Made by a program: the position numbers and the translations under genes
From: Prochilodus magdalenae
Taxonomy: Eukaryota; Chordata; Actinopteri; Characiformes; Prochilodontidae
Assembly: GCA_024036415.1 (NCBI GenBank)
Contig: JAMWET010000949.1
Location: 22,501-86,500, forward strand
Reading direction: 5' to 3'
Length of the DNA: 64,000 nt
In this document: positions 52,263 through 64,000 of the stretch, piece after piece
Layout of the letters: every line of letters starts with the position of its first letter
How positions within the stretch are numbered: the stretch's first letter is position 1
The notes under the pieces: generated by a model
Databases searched by the model: none
What the model was told of the DNA's origin: nothing
The model's input: only the letters and a program-made list of their open reading frames with translations

Positions 52263-53238
52263 TCTTTCAATAGATATAACTTAGCTAACTGTTCGCATCC
52301 ATAGAAGAAGCAAGCAACAAGTAAATCACTCCCAACATGTGGATTGTTTTTGGTGGATTTTCTAAGGGTAACCTTGTTTTTTTGGCATTTTATAGCTTCA
52401 GAGTTCTTGATGAACAGACTTATGCAAGTTTATACAGCATAAAGAAGTCTAAAAAAAGTCCTTGAAAAACTTGTTACCATATAGTCTAATTCTTTCTTTA
52501 TGCTAAAGGTGTCGTTGCTAAACTAATGTATCTGCTTTGGTATTATTGCTCCAAATAAATAAAAATTCAAAAATAAATTCCTTTTTTCTTGTTTTTTCTT
52601 AAAGCATTAACTCATGTTATAAGTAAATAACAGTTTTTGCCTTCTACTGTAAAGTTACCATGGTACGAGATGGTACTAGACTGTAGGAAACATACAAGTC
52701 TATTTGAAATGACAGCTTGACATGATTTCAGGCATGCAGTCTGAACAGAGTGCTAACTGGTTGGGTATGAACTTCCATGTCTCGTAAGCTTCATTAGCCT
52801 CGTAGCTCCAGTGCAGAAGTACAGTTCAGACACCAGGCATGTTCCTGATCTGTATATTTGGTATTTATTGGGTTTTCAACATTTTGCATTAATGTTAAAC
52901 CTGAAAGGCTGATATGGGTGCCGGTTAACCACGTCCAGTCCAAACCGTAAATGAATGATGCTAACACAGCTAACAATAAATGGAAGCAAGTGTAGCCCAG
53001 TTGGCTTCATGTGAATAAGGATCTAGCTGGCCTCTAGTAGCTTCTATGTATTTTTAGCTGGATCGGAAGCGGTTAGTCGTAGATCAACACAAAGGACGTC
53101 CTCTACCCAGGGCAAAGGTAGTAGACAGAAACAGGTTAAAGAAGCGGATTTGTGTATTGGGTTAAACGTTGCTTTTGTGCAGTAATGATTGGGGAGTCTG
53201 GCAGGGAGCAGATGGGCTAGGGCTCTGTCTCATTGTGT

Positions 53239-53276
53239 CTGGCTCTCTCTCTCTTCTCTCTCTCTCTCTTTTTTTT
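53239..53276. repeat. CT-rich microsatellite
   Basis: CTCTCTCTCTCTTCTCTCTC followed by a T run, directly visible. Confidence 0.85.
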
Positions 53277-53859
53277 CGCTTTGGCTGAACTAATATGCCA
53301 GATGGTGGCAAAGAGGAAAGGCCAACAAGTGAGCCTGGGCATATGGGGAGCCTGGTTAAAATGGGACCCCACTGTGGCGGGGGATGGGCAGGAGACGTGT
53401 GATACAATAGCAGGTAATTAAGGGAAGGACTTGACTTCGCCGCCAAGCCTTTGTGCGCGGAAAAATATTTTTCGGAGAACCCGCCGTCAGTATCAGACAA
53501 CACTGCTGTACGTCAAATTATTCCACTGATTTTGCCCAGTCGAGCGTGATTATTTTCTCAACGCTCACATCTGTGTTTGGCTCCTCATTAGAGAAATTCT
53601 CTTTTGAACTGAAAAAAGAGGGAAAAAGTCTAAAAGCTGTGTGGTATCCAGGCGTACTAGTCAATTTAGCTGTCCAGGGTTTTTTTCTTTTTGGAATCTG
53701 ATGTTTATGGCATCCTTCTATATAGATATCAGTTTAAATATGAATTAAATAGATTTGCATGGGTGTAACCAAACCTGAATTTTTTTTTTTTAATTTTTGA
53801 TGGGATTTAATATGATGGTGTCTCAAAACATTACATTACATTTTAAGGTTCATACTCTC

Positions 53860-54310
53860 ATCATTGAAAATTAGCCGTCAGGAATGAAACTTGGTGGATA
53901 GGTTTGACATCATGAGACATGTGAATGATTTAAGTCTCATACTCGACTTAGCATGTAGCATAAGCAAGGACAGACCTTAACATGGCCATGATTGTGGACA
54001 TTCAGTGAGCAGTGATGCCTCCATAAGTCATCCTGTTAGTGCCGACACTATTGGCGGACGACTGCCCTTAACGCCACGTCAACATCACCAAAGACTTCAA
54101 CGGTGTTTTGTTCAGACTGTCATGGAGTGAATCAGAATGGCAGCAGGTGATCTTCAGTGATGAGTCCCGCTGTATGGAGGCATTGTGGTCAGCGTCACGG
54201 TGTGTTGTCACACGTCCAGCAGGCCTGGTGTCACTCCGCCCCTACCGCAAAATCTACAGGAGCCGTGTGGGAGTATTCAAGCTGCTTGGGATAGATTATG
54301 ACAGGGTACC
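53860..54310 (+). mobile_element. Tc1/mariner-like element relic, inverted family copy
   Basis: Reverse-oriented relative of 28,790-29,490. It contains LSWSESEWQQVIFSDESR (54,115-54,170), a typical Tc1/mariner transposase motif around the second catalytic Asp. The following frame (MEALWSASRCVVTRPAG) is not recognisable and is probably shifted. No intact ends were found. Confidence 0.65.
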
Positions 54311-57227
54311 ATTAGGAACCTCTGCCTGCTGCTGAAAAAATAATAACCCTGAGATTTCATAATTGATTCATAAACCGTCAGTCGTTTGTGCAGGGGGTGG
54401 GGCTGCATAACGTAAGAACTTCTCCCCACCCACCTTTGCTCTGATAGGCTGCACCCAGATGCCTCATTGGCAGCGTTTTCCTCGAAAGATGATGAATGGA
54501 AGACCCTTAACAGCGGGCGAGGGGAGTATCAGTGATACAGGTTTACATTTCAATAGACTGTTTCAAATTAGATTTCTCAGAACGAACTGAAACGGCTTCA
54601 CCCTGATATGTATGATTTATTTTGATGGGCGGCCATATGTTTATAAGCTCGGGTGGGTTTGACTGATGCTCCAGGATGGAGTCGAGGGGGATGGGAATGT
54701 TGTACGTACGTGTGAGCACTCTGGCATATTGAACCAAAGGTTAAATCCCTTGTGAGGCTTCTCCTAACGCTGTTCAATATGTATCACTTCAGCGCCTCAA
54801 CATCTACACACATCTGAGAAACCACTCACTCTGACACTGACACACACACACCCTTCCACAGAGCCTCATCACTCAGGGTTACAGCCTCCCCACTCAGGGT
54901 ACGTGTGTACACAAGCTTGTGCTCAGTCACCCGCCAAAAGTCTGGCCTTCATTCCGCAACGCATAGCTCACTCGAGTGATCTACTGCCATGGACCAGTCC
55001 GCCTGACACATGTATCATATTTTCTCCTGGCCTGTGCGTCCAAGCCATTGCTGCCAGTAATATAGAGTCAACAGTAATTACAGCTAAAGAAATATAGAGC
55101 CCACACTTGCCTGTCCCACGCCGCGCTGTGTAGGCCTCTCATATTTTCCCTATTTATCACCATTGTCAGCTTCAGTAGCTGTCAAGAGGGGGGTTCATTT
55201 TTTCCCTCTGCTTGTTACATGTTCACCTACCTCCCTCATCAGCAGGAGCCAAATTTAAAATCCATTTAAGTGTGTGCAAGGTGCGATAAGGAAGCCCCCT
55301 TTTAAACGGGTCCAAGGCCCGCTGCCCTCCCAGGCCAGTCGTGTTTTTTGCGTCCTGATGGCGTCCAGCCACGTGCTTATCTATCCGTCACACAACCCCT
55401 GCTCCTGAAGCGGTGCTCCCCGCTGCCTGTAGAGCCATCCTTTAATAAACGCAGCGTAATCATTAAGAGCTAGTCTAGTGTAGTCACCAGAAAATTAATT
55501 CCGCCGCGCTTGCCGGAGTCGATAGGTGACTTCCACAGGCTCTGGATGCGCCGGGTATTTATAACAAGCTATTCGTCTTGGAGGGAGCAGGGCTGGTGAC
55601 TTGGGGAGGAAATTGTACGCAGTTGAGGGGTCGAATAAATGTGACCTCCGTGTGGAGGAGACCTAGCCGGCGGGGGCAGAACTGTGGGCTGAATGTGCCC
55701 TGATTATTTATTGCTGCTTTTTAGTCTGTATATCTGAAACGGTCTGTGTGAGGAAACATAACTCTTTTTATGTGTTGGGGAGCACATTATGGAGATAACA
55801 GTGACACATAGAATTATTTTAACTCGGATCAAAGGCCTGCAGCTGGCGTTCCTTAGTCCACAGTTTAAAACGTTGACAGAGGATGGATGAATTCCGAAAT
55901 CAGATAGAAACCAAAGTGAGAGATGGGGTTCATATCTGATGTTGCTAATGCTGATCCTGGAAATGTGTTGTGTTCAGATCATTAGACGTGCCTTCACCTT
56001 GTGGCTGTTTGTTGTCTGTCACAGTGAATACAGAGAAACTCTATAGGCTGACCAAATGCTTCTTTATGCTGGTGGCTGAATTTCAGTCCATTGTCCAGAG
56101 ACGCTTTGTTAAGGAGACTAGGATAGCTACTCTAGTTCGTTATAGCTGAGCCCACTGAACATACATTTCATTCATCCACTGAGGAGAACACAAGACCACT
56201 AATCCTCATGGGTGTCCAGGGCCACACTTGCTAGCTCTGTTAGCTCATCTGAAGAGGCAGCCGCTGGTACTCAGATTCCTTTGGCTGGGTTTGAATATTA
56301 ACATTTCTTCTTTTGTGTTCTACTATATTTACATGTTTATATGTTTATAGTATGTTTATATGTGTCAGTTATTATATATGCAGTATAATGAATAAAAAGC
56401 AGACGTTTTAGCACAGTAGTCGGGCGTCACCTGAGCATTCTGCTCTGAAACTGCTATTGTCAAATTTAAACATCTGTCTGATTCCAGTGTTTAGAACAGT
56501 TCCCTGCCAATATGAATATTATTCTCTTATTATTGTGCGTCCCTGTTTATAGTAAGGCTTACAGAACTAAGTATGGACTAGACTGTAATCAAGCTGCTGC
56601 TAGATGTCTTTCTTTGAGCCTGAAATTGTCATACTGTGTTTTCTTGTTGTGGTTTTTCAGCCCCAGATGAAGGCAGCTGTCTGTTTGTTCTCCTTCCTGC
56701 CTGGCTGTTAGCAGTGCCTGGCTTTGTTTTTTGGGCCATTGAGCTGGAAGGGGTGTTTTTTTTTCCCTCTCTGTCTTTCTCTTTCTCTCACAGATACAGG
56801 GGTTAGGGAGAAAGAGAGGGAGAGAAGGAGAGAGAGCGAGATTTTGGGGGGTTGTACTGAGAGCTGCGTCTGTATGATTTACTACCGCTGAAAGACCAGC
56901 TGTCCCTCTGTGTCTGTCCAGCCTAACCCCCCCCAAACACTCCCTTCCACACACACATACGCACACGGCCTGCCCAGGCAACCTGCCACCGCATGTGTTC
57001 CTCCCACTCGAGGGCAATGAAGGCTGCCACTACTCTCTAATAAAGCCGTATGTATCAAGCCTCCGAATTAGCACCGGCTAAGACTATGTGTCTGGTGTAC
57101 TATTGTTAACATGGTATCTGTCTTATAAGGACAGAAGCACTTTGGTTGGGAAGCTAAGTAGATAGCCATGTTTTGACCTGGCGTGAACTGTCGGACTGCT
57201 GGTGAGAATTGCACTCTGGGGGATTTA

Positions 57228-57249
57228 GGCTGTCTGTGTGTGTGTGTTT

Positions 57250-57280
<31 letters not shown>

Positions 57281-57312
57281 GGAGACTGAGAGAGAGAGAG
57301 AGAGAGGGAGAG
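57228..57312. repeat. (TG)n(GA)n compound microsatellite
   Basis: TG tract with TTTG interruptions passing into an AG tract. Open frames on both strands here are repeat artefacts. Confidence 0.93.
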
Positions 57313-57712
57313 GAAGAGAGACAGGCACACATACAGGGTCAGGGTTTAGACAACTGGAATCTCCCCCCTGGTGAGACCTTTAGATTTTGGGTGGTGGATT
57401 CTATAAACAGACTGTTGCTAGCCGCGACCAGCCCACTGCATATTTCAGTTGCAGTCCCAGTTCTTCACACACATACAGAACATCATTTACTCTCAACTGT
57501 ATACAGTACTATGCCTGAAGGCCTCTCGTGGCATATACACAGGCCCGCAGTTGTGTGTAGGCCAGTGCCATGGGAAGACTGTATACATATTTTCTCCTTA
57601 AATTATAAACAAACTTCGAGCCATAAGCAGTATTTCACAAGGCCACCGTTTTTAAACGGCGAAAGGCAAAGGAGCATCTTCAAAACCAGCATCACATATC
57701 CACAGTATCTAT

Positions 57713-57713
57713 A

Positions 57714-57751
<38 letters not shown>

Positions 57752-57835
57752 CATTTATTTTTATAGCGCTTTTTACAACAGATGTTGTCACAAAGCAGCT
57801 TTACAAAGAATCTTTACAAAGAATCTGGTGTTCAA
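57713..57835 (+). mobile_element. (AATC)n tract joined to a common fish interspersed repeat
   Basis: About nine CAAT tetramers run into ACATTTATTTTTATAGCGC, TTTTTACAACAGATGTTGTC and ACAAAGCAGCTTTACAAAG. I recall this module from many ostariophysan genomes, often linked to the same tetramer. A 12-bp piece (TTTACAAAGAAT) is duplicated at the end. Class (SINE or LINE end) is uncertain. Confidence 0.6.
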
Positions 57836-58670
57836 GCCCCCAATGAGCAAGCCGAATAATTCATGTCTTGGATGAAACACGGTGTTCAGCTTGATGGGCT
57901 ATGCCACTTTTTTCATATTCTCTGGATTATTTTTAGAATTTCTGAACTTCTCTGTATCTCGGGACCTTCTCCGAGGCTGACATTCCAGAAATGGGCTCTC
58001 CTGAATGTCCTTCAGGCCTTTCTTGTGGTAGTGTTTCTCCTGGTTCTTGTGATATGTCCAAATTCAAACAACTCAGCTGTAAAAGCACCCGAAGAAACTG
58101 CTCCCATCAGTGGCTAGCCAGCAGCTATGTAGTCTCATACTAAGATGTTTATTTAGCCAGCTGCTACTGCAGTATTTTATTTGCACATTATGTGTACATT
58201 AATATACTTTAATGTATATAAATATTCTTTATATAACTCTAATATGGTTATGTATGACATTTCCGGCCTTGCGTACAAATTTCTGCCTCAACCTTAGTAC
58301 AGGCTCACAGACCGTTAGAGGGTGCTTCATGGCCCACAGGTTAATAAACCCTGCTCTACATAACAGGTAATGGTATAGTGTAGACTAACTCAGAGTGTGT
58401 GACTTCATAACTATGGTTGTTGCTATAACAAAACCACTTTTTCGTAGAGATGCATCATTTATCTGCCATTTATTTCAGACCGTGCAAAAGTCCATGATTT
58501 GTAGTACCTGAGCGAGGAGTCCAATACCATACTGAGTCAGTTTGACTGAGTTTTGCCAAACAGTTAAATTTTTAAAACCTAGCTGATTTTAAGTGATATG
58601 CATTAGCTAGTCATGCTAACTCCTTTAGCTACAGTGGATCGTGAAGCACTGTACATGTCAGTAAAGCTGT

Positions 58671-58899
58671 CTCTTTCTCCTTTCGGTGGTTGGTGTAGCT
58701 CAGCGGATAACACCACTACCCGCCAAGTAGCCACCACAACATGTGGGAGACTGGGGTTCGAATCTAAGGCACTGGGTGACTATGCTGTGCTACACCAATA
58801 AGAGTCCTTGGGCAAGACTCCTAACACTACACTGGCCCACCTGTAATGTGATTACCCTTGTAAGTCGCTCTGGATAAGAGCGTCAGCTAAAGGCCGTAA
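58671..58899 (+). mobile_element. tRNA-derived SINE with 16-bp target duplication
   Basis: Head GGTTGGTGTAGCTCAGCGGA (A box), GGGGTTCGAATCTAAGG (B box), centre GGGCAAGACTCCTAACAC, tail GTCGCTCTGGATAAGAGCG and TCAGCTAAAGG. A perfect 16-bp direct repeat ATGTCAGTAAAGCTGT flanks it at 58,655-58,670 and 58,900-58,915. The intact duplication points to a young insertion. Confidence 0.95.
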
Positions 58900-61800
58900 A
58901 TGTCAGTAAAGCTGTAAATACTGTAGTTTTGATCCCCTGCTCCTGAAATCACTGAAGTAATGTTTCTACATCACTATTATACAGACTTTTCTGCCTCTGT
59001 TTTGCCTCCATGTCTTCACCCATGTTCATGAAGCCCTTTCGATTGTGCCTGTCTATGTTCAAAATCGCGCACAGTATTCCAGGCGCAAGTATTCCAAGGC
59101 AGAATGTTAAAAGTGACCTCTGTGTCCGATTACCTGTCTGTGTAAGCAGACCATCCCTCAGTGCCAGCTCTAGTCGTTTGCTCATTAGGATGGCAGTGTG
59201 CACTAAAGTTGAGTCACGTGGGTATTGGAATGTCGGTAATGGTGAGTATTAGCACCATACCCGATGCCAGCCTCGGTATCGCTGCATCCCAACCTTTTAG
59301 ACCCGCCCCCCTCTGTGTGTTTTCTACACGATCAGTCATGAGGAAGCTGAGTCAGTTCATAATTGCTTTGGTTTCCTCCAGCTAAATAAAATTTTAGATC
59401 AGACGGGGAAACAGTGCTGTATTACTGTACCACACTGCTTACACGTTCCGCATCGAGTGCCGCACAACAGACGGCAATAGTCCTATGCATGTGTCTTTCT
59501 TTCAGACTGGCATACTGTTGCACTGGTCCTACTCAATATAAAGAGCAGGATATTGAGTGAAAGTGGACTCGAGGACAAGTCTTATTTCACATAATTGGTG
59601 GGTCAAGAGACAAACACTACTTCTATAAGTGGGTCTCGGCATGACAAAGTTTGCAAGCTGCTGCTCTATTTCAAGCACTGAGAACACACACTCTCCAGCT
59701 GATGAACTTCAATCTGCATCTGAAATGCAGAGAGGAGCCTGAACCTGTGTGTGTGTGTATATATAGTATACAGTATGTATGTATTTATGGGTAGACTTGT
59801 TTATGGGTAGCTGGAGCATTGAGTATAAAAAGTCTGCAGTGAAGAAGTCATAGATACATGGCAGGCAGTTCAAACAGCACTTGATGTGTTAATACTGGCC
59901 ATGAGGAGTTCAAGTGAGCATGCCATGTCCTGTTAACTGAAGATCGGGATGGGTGCTCACCTTCCTTCCACTCCAGTCCAGCTCGAAGTGCCCTTAATAT
60001 CTTCTGATGTCTCTATGAAGAGGCTGACATACATGAGCACCCACTGTATTGTACACTGCACAATGGCTTTCATTGAACAGTTAGTTTACCATGGCCTCTG
60101 AGCAGTATTAGAGCTCAGAAGGAGCCCGCAGTGCGCCTACCTTGTTTATTATCCGTGCTCTGTGGAGCAAAAAAGCCTGTTTGGCCAGAGTCTCAGTTAA
60201 TACTGCACAGATGTCAAATTACAGTTTTGGTACCAGAGAGATGCCTGAGGAATGTGGGAGGTTCGCTGGATCATGGAATGTGATGTTATTGGTGTTTGCA
60301 GGAGGAGTGGATCTGCAGTGTTCTTACCCAGAACACACCACTTCTTATTTTCTCTCTCAGCATGAGCAGTGGTGTTCAACTCATTAGAGCCCAGGGAGGA
60401 ATCCGTGGTTCTGCTCAGACAAGGCGTGACTTCAGTTAAAACAAGAAAAGAGTGAGATAGCCCCACCATGTAACGGAAACTTAATCAGCCAGAGCTGCCT
60501 TAAGTGATCCATCCTTTAAACACAAGTATTCCTTTCTCCTGTGCTGGAGGGTGCTATGATTTTGAGTACTCGAATGACTCGTTGCCTTTTCCTATTTAAG
60601 CTGAAGGTAGCGACTGGGTGTAAGAGAGCACTTCAGATCTGCAAAGCCACCACACTCAGAAGTTCGACCCTCACTCTCGTGTCACTGGAGGCTTAAGTCC
60701 CTCCTCATCAGTCTTGATCCATCTTGAATCCTGTAATCTCCTGATGTCGGCCAGCTTACCAGGCTTTCCAAATTGAACTTTGAGGGCTCCGAGGTACCTT
60801 TGCCTGAGTGGCGTTTGGGGCACCCAGTGTTAAAAGCCCCCTTGAACAGGTTCAAGAAAGGGTCCTCACAAAATCAGCTGCAGCCTTAGCAGCCACTACA
60901 AGCTTCCGACTTGGGAACCAGCCAAAATATAGAGAGTCAGCTATGGAAATCATGTTAAGGGCCCCTAAGAGATCACTTGAAGGTCCCTTGGTGTCAGTAG
61001 CTCCATTTTTCAGAGAAACATTTCTTTCTCAGGTGTCTCAAACATTCTTACTTTATCATCTGAGCTTTGACCGCTTGTCGACTGCAACCGTAGCTCATAG
61101 CTCAGCACCTTGACTCTCAAGATAGATTCTGAAAAACAAAACCGTGTTGGTATCTCAGGGTCGACTCACAAATGTGACCTTCGGTGGCTAAACGCTAGCT
61201 GTCATGGTGCCATGGTAATCGTTGTAGGAAGCGGTTTGTGAGCTTTATCTCAGGCTTGGAATATTTCCGGGTTGATTTCTAAGGGTTACGGTTTCTTGAG
61301 TCTCCTCTCCACCGTCTGACTTATTTTCATTACGTTATGTTAAAGTAGTGACAATAACTAGCTCTTCAAGTGGAAAGAGCGGTTGGAATGGTACAGCACC
61401 TCTGCTCAGGAACTCCTCCACATCGCTTGTCAGATGGAGGCGAATGTTCTTGGTGGGACTGTAGCTTGTTAATTGGCTTCTCAGTAAGTGGCAAAGCCCT
61501 GCATGTTGTGCAAGTGTGCTTCCTGCCTGTGGTGCTGCCTGGAGGGCAGCTGTCTCTGCTAACCACAGCCTCTCCTCCAAGACCCTTTAGAATTCGTTTG
61601 GTGGAAGGAGGGCTAGTGATTTCAGACAGCCTCTGGTGTGCTTGGCGGTTAAGGTTTATGAAGCCATGTGAAACCTCACGTGTAGGAAGAGAGGTCAGTT
61701 AGAACAACTAGTGGTTGAGGGCAGCTTTTATTGTGGACCATGGCTTCTCAAAAGCTTTTCAGGAACAAAGTGACGAAGAACATTTTGCAGTGCTACAACA

Positions 61801-64000
61801 GCATTATGGTTCATAGAGTCTGGTGGTTGTGCGTTGGCTAAATGGTTCAGGCGTTATACTCACCATAACTTAGAGACTACCGGCGACCCCGGGGCATCCA
61901 GTTTATAAGCTGTAAAAGAGTTTTACAGTACAGCTGAGTGGCTTTTCACTTGGCAACCCAAACCTGCATGTTGGGACACATTGGAAATATAATGAATAAA
62001 TGAGTGGCATCAGTGTGGCTAGATATCTGGTCACTGCGGATGGACACAGCAGGCACAGGGGCCATGTGGCATATTGACTTTCACTGGATCTCACTTCAAG
62101 CGCAATTGAGTTTGTCAGTGAAATGCGATCGGGCCCATCAGCTGTCTCCTGGAGATGCTCACCGCCGCTGCTGCCGAGATGTCGGCAGACCCAGATACCT
62201 TTTCACCGAGCTCGTCTCCATCTCATTCCCCAAACGAACTGCCATTGAAAAGAAAGTAATTAATTGTGCCAGACACAAAGGACAGTGCCGTCCCAGGGTG
62301 GGGATGTAGGGAGTTCTGTTACTGACATGAAAGCGACGGGTCACCCGAGGTAGTGGCAGCAAGAGGATGCTGAGTCTAGTGCTTAGAACCTTGCTTTCCT
62401 GTACACCTACATGCGGTTTGCGTGAAATTATTCGATCTGCCGACTCGCAGTAAACTACGCACTAACATGCATTAATATTGGACTTGTTTTCTTAGCTGTC
62501 TTTACTCAATAGCGTGGGCAAAGGAAATGTGGGCGCAGACAGCACAACGTCAGCAAAGCTAAAGTCATTTTGTACTAGTCTACAGGGTAGTCCCTCAACT
62601 GCGAAGGATCTAAGAGAAAGCAGAGTTACTGGCTCAACCCTAACGGGATATGGCACCTACGGGCTTGCGGTAAGCGAATACCTTCAGTTGAGCAAGCCTA
62701 CTAAATATGCAGGATTTGTCCTCACAGATGAACAATTACTCGCCGACCCTAAGAAGGGCCAAGAGCTTCATGGACAAATGGAGAGAATTGTGTTTGTGTT
62801 GGGCATTGTGTCGGAATGACACCAGGAGTGACCTCTCGGAGTATTCAGTGTCAGTCCAATTGTAAGGATAAGACAGTGAGCGCCAACCAATGCAGTGGCC
62901 CTCTCAAACAGCCCAGAGCCATGAAAGAGCTCCATTCTTCCATGGCCTGTACTCCACTCATGAGAAACTACTACCGTGCCTGGGAATCTAGATCAAAGAT
63001 CTGAGGGAACCAAAGCAGTCAAGAAGTTTTGATTCACGTACTGACGGAAAAAGGTGCTATGCAGTTGTGATGCATGAGGACAGATATTGTGTATTTGATT
63101 GTATCATATATCCTCCGGCCCATGAGGGAGTTTAACAACACACACATACACAAATACACCGTGGGAGCCACGAGCGGGCTGTTATCCATAGTTTTTTTTT
63201 CCCCTACGGGAATGGTTTGGTCTGTCCTTGCAAATCCTCCAGACTGTGGGATTAGGGACATGAAACCCTTTTCCCCTCCTCTTTTCACTGCGCGGTGTTC
63301 TGCAGACTCTGTGGAATGCTACTTTACCATGACCTTTCACCCACACGCTGAATACAGCCGAGTGGGGGAGGGAGCGCGAGCATGTGTGCATCTGTATGAT
63401 GAGGTTGGGAGAGGGGGGTGGGGTCATAAAGATCATGTGCTCAGGTGAAAGTACAGTTACCTCCTGGCAGGGCCTGCCGCTGTGCTGTCACACCATGCTT
63501 TTAAAGGAATACACCATATGAACCAGAATCTTGTTAAGACGAATTATGCCTCTGCGTGAAACCGCTTTATACAGGTCATGCCGTACAAGCATTTCGTCTT
63601 GAAGTCGCATGTGCCTGACAGCGTTCATCTGGGTTCAGTTATAAAAACATTTAGCTTTTTATTTGTGTGACCACATATTGAAGGAATTCACATATGTTTG
63701 TACAGTGTAAAGCTACGACCAGTTCAGCGAAGCGCATTTCAGGTTTTAAACATTTCTGAATGAGTAGCTTCAGTGATGTTTCACACACGTTCCATGTAGT
63801 TGTTGCTAATTTTTGACTGAACTGACACAAACTGCAAGTTTACATAGCTTACATGAGTTATACTGCATTTACTGAGTGAGCTAGGGTTTAGGAGGACATG
63901 TCCCAGCTCAGTTGTAAAAAAACAACTGTCTATTCAATGTTACTTGCTGTATGTGTTCAAGATATAGCTTAATGATTTGGGAAGAATTTCCTATATCCTT

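Larger units (their letters stand above)
45129..64000 (+). other. setbp1: setbp1 intron 2 (runs off the right edge)
   Basis: At least 18.9 kb with no exon I can connect to the SETBP1 sequence. A large intron at this position agrees with the vertebrate gene as I know it. Besides the repeats listed separately, stretches at 48,110-49,500, 49,600-50,390, 50,550-52,100, 52,270-53,230, 54,320-57,220, 57,840-58,650 and 58,920-64,000 hold no recognised gene. Confidence 0.7.

Noticed and set aside
57068..57714. Overlapping long frames on both strands, including a 158-codon plus frame
   Set aside because: Their length comes from the TG/GA microsatellite. The remaining sequence has no domain or splice support.
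58687..58760. A tRNA gene (A and B boxes present)
   Set aside because: No clover-leaf fit. The boxes belong to the head of a SINE with the fish V-type tail and target duplications.

Overview
This window is nuclear DNA from a ray-finned (teleost) fish. Two vertebrate genes are recognisable by their exons. The rest is intron and intergenic sequence filled with typical fish repeats: Tc1/mariner relics, tRNA-derived SINEs with the fish tail 'CTCTGGATAAGAGCGTC', a DANA-like SINE, LINE 3' tails, MITEs and long CA/CT/AT microsatellites. Several families look like those I associate with characins and catfishes (otophysans), but I cannot prove the lineage from this sequence. There is no bacterial or phage gene organisation.

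Layout. 1-7,000: gene-poor DNA ending at a possible first exon of an unidentified minus-strand gene (7,018 to about 7,200). 7,200-15,100: intergenic DNA with an AT microsatellite, a 25-copy 54-bp minisatellite (9,379-10,740), a SINE and MITE fragments. 15,310-23,491 (minus): complete cdk7, the CDK-activating kinase catalytic subunit. I reconstructed it by hand as 12 coding exons totalling 1,038 bp (345 codons plus stop), with every exon junction in frame. 23,500-34,280: intergenic region between the two divergent genes, holding Tc1 relics, a solo-LTR-like element and a 115-bp CT tract. 34,285-35,206: promoter and 5' exon of setbp1 (plus strand), with four CCAAT boxes and a GC box. 35,207-44,486: setbp1 intron 1, holding a MITE whose end has been amplified six times in tandem and a three-copy repeat of about 380-505 bp whose third copy is split by a SINE. 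44,487-45,128: setbp1 exon 2, with the start codon and the first 157 residues. 45,129-64,000: setbp1 intron 2, which runs out of the window. It contains two well-bounded Tc1-type elements, one with a SINE inserted in it, and several candidate conserved non-coding stretches.

The two genes are transcribed divergently from promoters about 11 kb apart. Cdk7 is a constitutive transcription and cell-cycle kinase. Setbp1 is a chromatin-associated, AT-hook and SET-binding regulator. Nothing here implies that they act together. I found no undescribed enzymatic or defence system. The most unusual structures are repeat architectures (tandem amplification of a transposon end, nested insertions, a foldback element) and a spliced upstream ORF in setbp1.
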